From positions 1 through 32,281 of the forward strand of contig NZ_MKRN01000019.1 of NCBI RefSeq assembly GCF_001896955.1: a DNA stretch of 32,281 nucleotides. Reading direction: 5' to 3'. Of the stretch, positions 26,107 through 32,281 are shown piece after piece. This stretch comes from Nitrobacter sp. 62-13 (GTDB taxonomy: Bacteria; Pseudomonadota; Alphaproteobacteria; Rhizobiales; Xanthobacteraceae). Position 1 is the stretch's first letter; each line of letters begins with the position of its first letter. Below the pieces are notes generated by a model. That model was not told where the DNA came from. It searched no databases and saw only the letters and a program-made list of their open reading frames with translations. The position numbers and the translations under genes were made by a program.

Positions 26107-27900
26107 TCAACTGCGCCAGTATCGATCCTCCCAGTTGCGGGACAATCTCATGCCGGTGAGGATCAGGCCGGCCATGGAATAGGTCTGCGGAAAGTTCCCG
26201 AATAGCGCGCCGGTTTTCGGATCCACGTCTTCCGAAAGGAGTCCGAAACGATTGCGATGCGCGAGCGCATCCACGAAAGCCTCCCGCGCTTCCTCGCGGC
26301 GTCCGAGCGCCCACCACGCATCGATCAGCCAGAACCGGCAGATCAGGAATGCCGTGACCGGGACACCGAAGTCGTCTTCCGCAGCGTAACGCATCACATG
26401 CTTCTCACGCAAAAGTTCGCGCTCCATGGCGGCGACGGTTTTCACGAACCGCGGATCGTTGACCTCGCAAACGCCGAGCTCGGGCAATAGCAGCACGCTT
26501 GCATCGAGATCATCGGACCCAAATGCCGAGGTGAAGGCCTCGCGCTTCGGATTCCATGCGCGATCCAGCAGCTCGGCGTGCAACGGGTCGGCGACCGCGT
26601 TCCAGTGCGCGGCACGTTCCGGCAGATCCAGCCGTTCCGCGATCGCCGCAAGCCGATTGATTCCGGCCCAGCACATCGCGGCGGAATGAGTGTGAACGCG
26701 CTGGCGGCCACGGTATTCCCAGATGCCGGCGTCGCCCGTCATCGCGACCCTTGCCGCCTTGTGGCCGAGCGATTCGAGAAGGGAGAACAGGCTTTCGTCG
26801 CCGGGGCGCGGCAGCCGGCGGTCGAAGAACAGCGGCAACGCCGCCAGGATGGCGCTGCCGTAGGTGTCGTGCTGTTTCTGGTCGACCGCGGCGTTGCCGA
26901 CCCGCACGGGCCCATCGCCGCGGTAGCCCTGAAGATCGGCGGCGGTCCATTCGTCCAGCGGCAGATTCGGGACCACGCTGTAGACCGGCTTCAGGTCCTC
27001 GTCGGTGTTCGATGCGATCGAGAGCGTGAAGCCGATGAAATCTTCCATGGTCCGCGTCGCGCCGACGCGGTTGAGCGCCTTCACCACGAAATAGGCATCG
27101 CGCAGCCAGCAATAGCGATAGTCCCAGGTGCGGCCGGAGCCGGGCGCCTCCGGAATGGAGGTGGTGTGCGCGGCGATGATGCCGCCGGTCTCCTCGAAGT
27201 TGGACAGCTTGAGCGTCACGGCGGCGCGGATGATGGCTTCCTGCCATTCGTAGGAGATGTAGAGACGCCGCACCCAGCTTTGCCAATAGGTCCTGGTCTC
27301 TTCGGCGAAGCGCTGGGCGGTCGACGCCAGATCGCCGGGAAAGGGTTCGTCGTTGCCGAACACGAGATGCATCGGCCGCGTCAGAACGAACGGCGTTTCG
27401 TTTTCGATCAGGGCGAGCGGTGCATCCGTGGTCACGCGGATCGCCGTATCGTCTCCCTCGACGTAGCGGATGTGATTGCTGCCCATCGAATGCCGCTTGA
27501 GCGGCTTGCCGTAGGTGTGGGTCGGCCGAATACGAATCGTGATCCGGGGCAAGCCCGCGACAGGCTCGATGATGCGAAACAACTGCGGCGGACGGAAGAT
27601 GCGGCCGTACTGCCGGAAGCGTGGCGCGAAGTCGGTGACCCGCACCGCATTGCCGCGGCCATCAGTCAGGACCGTGGACACGATCGCAGTGTTGCGAACA
27701 TAGTCCGACTGGAAATCGACCATGCCGTCCAGCACGACATCGCTGAAGCCTTTTTCTTCATGTCCCGCAAGCAGGCGCGAGAACACCGGATCGGAATCGA
27801 ACCGCGGGAAACACCACCACACCAGGCGCGCGGTGGGATCGACAAGCGCGGCCGTGCGGCAGTTGCCGATGACGGCGAGATCGAGGCCGTGATCGATCAT
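26107..27900 (-). CDS. Glycoside hydrolase family 15 protein (glucoamylase/trehalase-like)
   Basis: A 597-residue GH15 enzyme. The N-terminal beta-sandwich domain (about 1-210) begins DLAVIGNCRTAALVD, and the (alpha/alpha)6 barrel follows with RTWDYRYCWLRDAYF (257-271). The likely catalytic acid Glu395 is in GDAGIWEYRG and the base Glu557 in LLSEDVDP. No signal peptide is present, so it acts in the cytoplasm. Family members include glucoamylases, glucodextranases and bacterial trehalases; location between otsB and otsA points to trehalose or a related alpha-glucan. ATG 27900 overlaps the otsB stop as ATGA. The substrate remains inferred. Confidence 0.9.
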   Translation of the reverse strand: MIDHGLDLAVIGNCRTAALVDPTARLVWWCFPRFDSDPVFSRLLAGHEEKGFSDVVLDGMVDFQSDYVRNTAIVSTVLTDGRGNAVRVTDFAPRFRQYGRIFRPPQLFRIIEPVAGLPRITIRIRPTHTYGKPLKRHSMGSNHIRYVEGDDTAIRVTTDAPLALIENETPFVLTRPMHLVFGNDEPFPGDLASTAQRFAEETRTYWQSWVRRLYISYEWQEAIIRAAVTLKLSNFEETGGIIAAHTTSIPEAPGSGRTWDYRYCWLRDAYFVVKALNRVGATRTMEDFIGFTLSIASNTDEDLKPVYSVVPNLPLDEWTAADLQGYRGDGPVRVGNAAVDQKQHDTYGSAILAALPLFFDRRLPRPGDESLFSLLESLGHKAARVAMTGDAGIWEYRGRQRVHTHSAAMCWAGINRLAAIAERLDLPERAAHWNAVADPLHAELLDRAWNPKREAFTSAFGSDDLDASVLLLPELGVCEVNDPRFVKTVAAMERELLREKHVMRYAAEDDFGVPVTAFLICRFWLIDAWWALGRREEAREAFVDALAHRNRFGLLSEDVDPKTGALFGNFPQTYSMAGLILTGMRLSRNWEDRYWRS

Positions 27901-28703
27901 TCCGCGACGGCCTGTTCGTCATCGAGAAGCCGGCTCAGCCACGCCCTGACATCGCTCGGCGCCTGAAAGTGGCCGTCGACGCCCTTGGCGCGCCGGCCCA
28001 CCGAAAACGCCAGACCCTTCAGGTCGGGCATGATCGCGAACACCGTTTCATCGGTCACGTCGTCGCCGATGAAGACCGGACGCCGTCCCTTGAACGGCTC
28101 ATGGACCATCAGTTCGGTGACGCCGGTCGCCTTCGTGAAACCGGAATGCTTGATCTCGCATACGAGCTTGCCGGGCAGCACCTCGATCGGCGCGTTGGGC
28201 AGGTCGGCGCGTATCGCCGAAACCGCATCGTAGATCGACCGTTCGGCATCCGGAGCCTTTCTGTAGTGCAGCGCCAGCGAGTAGCCCTTGTTCTCAACGA
28301 GGATGCCGGCGTGCAATCCGGCGATCGCCGCGAAACGCCGGATCAAGTCCTCGTTCATCGGCGGCGCTTGCGCAGCCACGGCTTCGCTTTGGGATGAAAT
28401 GCGCATCTCCGCGCCATGGCCTCCGACCGCCGGGAACAGCATCGGGGCGAATATCCGGTCGATATCGCTGAGCGATCGCCCGCTGACCAGCGCCAGCGCG
28501 CCGTCCGTCTGCTCCAGCAGGCGTGACAGCGAGTTGGCGAGCCCCGGCGGCACCCGAACTTCGCTCGGCGACGGTGCGAGATCGAGCAACGTACCGTCGA
28601 TATCGAGCAACAGCGCGGATGTGCGCAGCGGCAGCATTAAAGGGCGGTCGTCAGCCATGAAGGCGGTTTTCTTCGGCACGGTTTCCATCAAATCCTGATT
28701 CAT
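27897..28703 (-). CDS. otsB: Trehalose-6-phosphate phosphatase
   Basis: A 268-residue HAD-type phosphatase that releases trehalose from trehalose-6-phosphate. Motif I is DIDGTLLD (residues 34-41; Asp34 nucleophile, Asp36 acid/base). VSGRSLSDI, GGHGAEMR and the C-terminal IGDDVTDE (212-219) are typical of the trehalose phosphatase group. ATG 28703 overlaps the MFS gene stop as ATGA; an extended frame to 28820 lies in that gene and is rejected. Coupled overlaps on both sides show it is the centre of a single transcription unit with the transporter and the GH15 enzyme. Confidence 0.95.
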   Translation of the reverse strand: MNQDLMETVPKKTAFMADDRPLMLPLRTSALLLDIDGTLLDLAPSPSEVRVPPGLANSLSRLLEQTDGALALVSGRSLSDIDRIFAPMLFPAVGGHGAEMRISSQSEAVAAQAPPMNEDLIRRFAAIAGLHAGILVENKGYSLALHYRKAPDAERSIYDAVSAIRADLPNAPIEVLPGKLVCEIKHSGFTKATGVTELMVHEPFKGRRPVFIGDDVTDETVFAIMPDLKGLAFSVGRRAKGVDGHFQAPSDVRAWLSRLLDDEQAVAE

Positions 28704-30181
28704 CGCGACTCCACAACGGCAAGCGGCGACGCCACCGATTCGAGCGGGCGCCGCTCGGCGGCAATTCCGTATCGCCAGCCGATCAGCGCGGCGGCGATCA
28801 TCAATCCCGATCCCAGACAATACCCCGCGAACACGCTGTCACGCGAGCCGCTGTCGATCAAGGCCCCGAACAGCGCAGGACCGGCGACGCCGCCGATCGC
28901 CGTCCCGATGGCGTAAAACATCGCGATCGCCAGCGCCCGCACTTCAAGCGGAAAGGTCTCGCTCACGGTGAGGTAAGCCGCGCTCGCCGCCGGCGAGGCA
29001 AAGAAGAATATCACCATCCATGCGATCGTCTGGGTCTGCGCGGTCAGAGCGCCCGCCGCGAAAAGATAGCCGGATATGGCCAGCAAGACGCCCGATATCC
29101 CGTAAGTGAAGGCGATCATGGCGCGGCGCCCGATCGTATCGAACAGCCGGCCGAGCAACAGCGGCCCGAGAAAGTTGCCGGCCGCGAACGGCAGGACGTA
29201 CCAGCCGATCCGTTCCGCCGGAATGCCGAAGAAGGTCGACAGCACCAGCGCGTAGGTGAAGAAGATCGCATTGTAGAAGAACGCCTGCGCGATCATCAAG
29301 GCAAGGCCGACCAGCGACCGCTGCCGGTATGCGCTGAACAGCGTCCGCGCCACCTCGCGCAGCGGCGTGTGATCGCGCATCCGAAGTCTGATCGTCGGCC
29401 ACGCTTCGTTAGCGGCTGCATCCGGATGGCGCGCCGCCATCCGTTCGATCTCGGCGACGATGTGGATCGCCTGATCCGGCCGTCCGTGAATCATCAGCCA
29501 GCGCGGGCTTTCCGGAATCCATAGTCGCATCACAAACACCACCAGTCCCAGCACCGCGCCGGTCAGGAATGCAAGCCGCCAGCCCAGTTCCGGATCGATC
29601 ACCTGCGGATCGAGCAGGACGATCGCGCCGGCCGCGCCGAGCGCGGCACCGATCCAGAAGCTGCCGTTGATGGTCAGATCCGTCCATCCGCGATAACGCG
29701 CCGGCACCAGTTCCTGGATCGTGGAATTGATCGCTGTGTATTCGCCCCCGATGCCCGCACCGGTGAGAAACCGGAACAGCGCGAAGCTGACGAGATCCCA
29801 TGACAGCGCGGTCGCCGCCGTCGCGGTCAGATAAAGTGCCAACGTGACGAAAAAAAGTTTCTTGCGACCGATGCGGTCCGTCAGCCAGCCGAAACCCAGC
29901 GCCCCGAGCACGGCCCCGGCGAGATACGCGCTGCCGACGAGGCCGATGTCGAAATTGGTGAATTGAAGCGTGGGACTGTCCTTGAGCGCGCCGGACAGTG
30001 CGCCGGCGAGCGTCACCTCCAGCCCGTCCAGGATCCAGGTGATCCCGAGCGCGGTGACGACCCGCGTATGAAACAGGCTCCAGCGCAGGCTGTCGAGGCG
30101 TGCGGGAATGTCCGTCTCGACGATTGCGTCGGCATATCGCGGCAATGGTTGTGCTGGGATGATCGCCAAAATTGCACTCAC
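28700..30181 (-). CDS. MFS transporter, sugar/metabolite:proton symporter type
   Basis: A 493-residue inner membrane transporter with 12 predicted helices. The A-like motif FGWLTDRIGRKKLFF follows helix 2, and GAGIGGEYTAINSTIQELVP and WIPESPRWLM after helix 6 are typical of the sugar porter and metabolite:H+ symporter groups. The start is GTG 30181 with no clear Shine-Dalgarno, so the first 30 residues are uncertain. It is first in the unit with otsB, GH15 and otsA, and overlaps otsB by 4 bases. A link to trehalose or glucan import or export is plausible from context only. Confidence 0.82.
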   Translation of the reverse strand: MSAILAIIPAQPLPRYADAIVETDIPARLDSLRWSLFHTRVVTALGITWILDGLEVTLAGALSGALKDSPTLQFTNFDIGLVGSAYLAGAVLGALGFGWLTDRIGRKKLFFVTLALYLTATAATALSWDLVSFALFRFLTGAGIGGEYTAINSTIQELVPARYRGWTDLTINGSFWIGAALGAAGAIVLLDPQVIDPELGWRLAFLTGAVLGLVVFVMRLWIPESPRWLMIHGRPDQAIHIVAEIERMAARHPDAAANEAWPTIRLRMRDHTPLREVARTLFSAYRQRSLVGLALMIAQAFFYNAIFFTYALVLSTFFGIPAERIGWYVLPFAAGNFLGPLLLGRLFDTIGRRAMIAFTYGISGVLLAISGYLFAAGALTAQTQTIAWMVIFFFASPAASAAYLTVSETFPLEVRALAIAMFYAIGTAIGGVAGPALFGALIDSGSRDSVFAGYCLGSGLMIAAALIGWRYGIAAERRPLESVASPLAVVESR

Positions 30182-30555
30182 TTCGCGCCGGACAGCGGAT
30201 CGAAGAGCGGCTCGAATGGAAAGCGAGCAGCTTGCCGGCGATCATCCCTTCCCGATTGCTGTGTTCTGGTGCGTCCTTGGCAGGAGGATGGCAACGCGCA
30301 AACCTGCCGCTGGTTCCGTGCCCGTCACGGCCGGCGTCGCCGGGAATCGCCCGCGCGCCGGATTGATGCGCCGGGACGCATTGAATAGTCTTGAACGAAT
30401 CCGGACCCGATGACGTCAAATCCAGACCGCCGGGGCCGCGCCAATCCTTTTAGATCGACCGGCGTGATGCAGATCACAGTATGGCCCGGCACCCCGGCAC
30501 AGAGTGCGGCAGCCGTCCTCGTCGCGGGGCGGCCATGAAGGACAGGGAGAAGATC
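30182..30555. other. Intergenic region between divergent MFS and OmpA genes
   Basis: This 374-base stretch must hold the promoters of the minus-strand trehalose unit and the plus-strand OmpA-domain gene. I see no convincing gene; frames extending the OmpA protein upstream to 30481 lack family support. No strong sigma-70 match stands out. A GTGAT-N4-ATCAC palindrome at 30464-30477 is the only clear operator-like element. Confidence 0.55.
30464..30477. promoter_or_regulatory. CRP/FNR-family-like palindrome
   Basis: The sequence GTGATGCAGATCAC is a perfect palindrome in its arms (GTGAT/ATCAC) and fits the GTGA-N6-TCAC core of CRP-type sites. It lies 78 bases before the OmpA-domain ATG and about 280 bases from the MFS start. 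No binding protein is encoded nearby, so the assignment is only by pattern. Confidence 0.35.
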
Positions 30556-31194
30556 ATGTCTCGTCGGACGACATCGGGAAAAACGCTGGCCGCAGCCATG
30601 CTGGCCGTCGGCCTGACTGCAACGGCAATGCCTCGGAGCGTCTCGGCCGGCGACCTCTCCGCGCAGCAGATCATCGACGGGCTGAAGGTCTCGCGGACGC
30701 GAAGCCTCAGCGCGCCCACACAGCCCGCATTGACCCCGGGCGATCTGGATTTCGTCAAAAGCGTGCGCGGCAGGACCCGCTCGCTGTCCCTGGACGACCG
30801 CGACCATCTGGCGGCGATCGCCGCCCAGCGCCCGAAGATCGATCTGGACATCAATTTCGATTTCGATTCGGCGGCCCTGACTCCGCGCACCGAACCGCAG
30901 TTGCACAGCCTCGGCAAGGCGCTGACGAGCGACGAACTCGCGGGCTCCGTCATCATGCTCGGCGGCCATACCGACGGCAAGGGATCCGACGCCTACAATC
31001 ACGATCTCTCCGAACGCCGGGCCGAAGCCGTGAAGCGTTTCCTCATCGAGACGTATCATATTCCGGCAGCGAACCTGCTCTCCGCCGGATATGGAAAGGA
31101 GGGTTACAAGAATCCGACGGACCCGTTCGCTGCGGAAAATCGCCGCGTCGAAGTCGTCAACATGGCCGGGAAAGAGCAGGCCGAGAAAAAATGA
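30556..31194 (+). CDS. OmpA-domain envelope protein
   Basis: A 212-residue exported protein. The signal peptide (residues 1 to about 30) ends with RSVSAGD. An unassigned stretch of about 70 residues follows, then a C-terminal OmpA-like peptidoglycan-binding domain. The domain starts FDFDSAALTPRTEPQLHSLG and contains GHTDGKGSDAYNHDLSERRA, LSAGYGKEG and ENRRVEVVN. ATG 30556 is preferred since AGGGAGA at 30544-30550 is 5 bases upstream and the signal peptide then begins correctly; two earlier in-frame ATGs lack this. It has no beta-barrel, so it should be periplasmic, bound to the cell wall. A caspase-fold gene follows on the same strand. Confidence 0.88.
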   Translation: MSRRTTSGKTLAAAMLAVGLTATAMPRSVSAGDLSAQQIIDGLKVSRTRSLSAPTQPALTPGDLDFVKSVRGRTRSLSLDDRDHLAAIAAQRPKIDLDINFDFDSAALTPRTEPQLHSLGKALTSDELAGSVIMLGGHTDGKGSDAYNHDLSERRAEAVKRFLIETYHIPAANLLSAGYGKEGYKNPTDPFAAENRRVEVVNMAGKEQAEKK

Positions 31195-31308
31195 CGCCGG
31201 CAGGAGCGCCGCAAACCGCTCCGCGCTCGGGCCGTGCAGCGCGAATACGATCCGTCGAGGCATCACGCGCAATATTCACCGGAGGTTAACAAGCGCCGCA
31301 CCGCCGGT

Positions 31309-31335
31309 TTGAAAACGCCGATGGCGTCATATAAG
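31309..31335 (+). promoter_or_regulatory. Candidate promoter of the caspase-like gene
   Basis: TTGAAA (31309-31314) and TATAAG (31330-31335) are good hexamers with a short 15-base spacer; the -10 is identical to that of the rpmH promoter. Transcription would start about 45 bases before ATG 31386. If real, this gene is not simply read through from the OmpA gene. Confidence 0.4.
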
Positions 31336-31385
31336 GTCGCCACGGCGCGGACTGGAACGGCATCTGACGGGTGGACTGGCGTCCC

Positions 31386-32281
31386 ATGAACCTTCGATCT
31401 GCTGGCGTGGCGGCGTTGATGCTGGCGATGCTGCCTGCGATGGCGCCGGCGGCTGCGCCGGCCGCGACGGAAAAGGGCAGCGCACGGATCGCGCTCGTGA
31501 TCGGCAACGCCAGCTATCCCGACAGCGAAGCGCCGCTCAAGGAGCCGATCAACGATGCCCGCGACGTTGCCGACGAACTCAAGCATGACGGCTTCGACGT
31601 CGAGACCGGCGAGAATTTGACCGGCGAAGCCATGCGCCACGCGCTTCAACGCCTTTACAGCCGCATCAAGCCCGGCAGCGTCGCGCTGATCTTCTTCAGC
31701 GGATATGGCATCCAGTCCGGTCGCCAGAGCTTTCTCATACCGGTCAATGCGCAGATATGGACCGAAGCGGACGTTCGCCGCGACGGCTTCAGCCTGGAAA
31801 CCATCCTGGGCGAGATCAACAACCGCGGCGCCGGCGTCAAGATCGCGCTGATCGACGCATCGCGCCGCAATCCGTTCGAGCGCCGCTTTCGCAGCTTCTC
31901 GGCAGGCCTGGCGCCGGTGATCGCGCCGAGCGGCACGCTGGTGATGTATTCGGCGGCGTTGAGTTCGGTGATCGGCGATACCAGCGCGGATCACAGCCTG
32001 TTCGTCGGCGAGTTGCTGAAGGAGATTCGCGTTCCCGACCTGACCGCCGAGGAAACGCTGAACCGGACCCGCGTCGGCGTGACCCGGGCGTCGCGCGCCG
32101 AGCAGGTGCCGTGGATTTCGTCGTCTCTGGCGGAGGATTTCTATTTCATTCCCGGCCAGCACGGCACGCCCGGCGTCGCCGCAGCGCCACCGTTGCCGCC
32201 ACGTCCGAAAGCCGAGCCCATCACAACGCAGCCGCCGGTCGCGCCCGCGCCACCACCAGTCGCATCCGCACCTCCGACGCC
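31386..32281 (+). CDS. Caspase-fold (peptidase C14-like) protein with YS in place of HC, partial
   Basis: The gene runs off the right edge; 298 residues are visible. A signal peptide (about 1-27, ending APAATEK) suggests export. The caspase fold starts RIALVIGNASYPDSEAPLKEP and continues NDARDVADELKHDGFDV, LIFFSGYGIQSG and ALIDASRRNPFERR. In active relatives the dyad is His in SGHG and Cys in DACR; here the codons encode Tyr107 and Ser159, so cysteine peptidase activity is not expected. After the fold a Pro/Ala-rich tail begins near residue 270. ATG 31386 has only a weak ribosome site. It follows an OmpA-domain gene. Identification of the fold is firm; the role is unknown. Confidence 0.85.
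   Translation, partial: MNLRSAGVAALMLAMLPAMAPAAAPAATEKGSARIALVIGNASYPDSEAPLKEPINDARDVADELKHDGFDVETGENLTGEAMRHALQRLYSRIKPGSVALIFFSGYGIQSGRQSFLIPVNAQIWTEADVRRDGFSLETILGEINNRGAGVKIALIDASRRNPFERRFRSFSAGLAPVIAPSGTLVMYSAALSSVIGDTSADHSLFVGELLKEIRVPDLTAEETLNRTRVGVTRASRAEQVPWISSSLAEDFYFIPGQHGTPGVAAAPPLPPRPKAEPITTQPPVAPAPPPVASAPPT

Noticed and set aside
28704-28820. Extended N-terminus of OtsB
   Set aside because: It would overlap the MFS gene by 121 bases and encodes composition typical of an out-of-frame shadow; ATG 28703 gives a standard ATGA coupling.

Overview
This is a GC-rich alphaproteobacterial chromosomal segment, most likely from the Bradyrhizobium/Rhodopseudomonas/Nitrobacter group. The assignment rests on gene content and order (rpmH-rnpA-yidC-engB-argB run, def-fmt-truA beside dapE-dapD, otsA/GH15/otsB cluster, PHB thiolase and reductase pair). 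It is also supported by several copies of intergenic palindromes of the GAGCATGA...CCGAAAACCGG...TCATGCTC kind, which are familiar from Bradyrhizobiaceae. Genus and species cannot be fixed from the sequence alone. No insertion sequence, prophage, CRISPR array or rRNA gene was seen.

Layout. Positions 1-2.3 kb hold phaA and phaB (acetyl-CoA to 3-hydroxybutyryl-CoA), separated by a clear intrinsic terminator. A mosaic repeat follows, and then a YddG-like EamA exporter converging on an ampG-rmuC pair. A textbook alphaproteobacterial LexA box lies just ahead of rmuC. From 6.1 to 8.4 kb def, fmt and truA (translation initiation and tRNA modification) run on the plus strand. From 16.8 kb back to 8.5 kb a long minus-strand run contains rpmH, rnpA, yidC, engB, a DUF423-like membrane protein, argB, a HAD nucleotidase-like gene, dapD, dapE and a nucleosidase. 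It begins at a near-consensus sigma-70 promoter. Many of its junctions are 4-bp stop/start overlaps.

From 17.0 to 18.4 kb there is an orphan membrane histidine kinase. It converges on a minus-strand btuC-btuD-btuF vitamin B12 importer led by a cobalamin riboswitch. Beyond that lie three small unrecognised genes, a DyP-type peroxidase, tRNA-Ser(GGA) and a small secreted protein. From 30.2 to 24.5 kb the minus strand carries MFS transporter-otsB-GH15-otsA, a trehalose metabolism unit. The window ends with an OmpA-domain envelope protein and the start of a caspase-fold protein cut off by the window edge.

Points most worth a second look: the terminal caspase-like protein has Tyr and Ser where the catalytic His and Cys should be; a palindromic repeat sits between the B12 riboswitch aptamer and btuC; repeat copies reach exactly into the stop codons of truA, the nucleosidase and dapD; and rmuC has a consensus LexA operator. 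I did not find convincing evidence of a wholly new multi-gene system.
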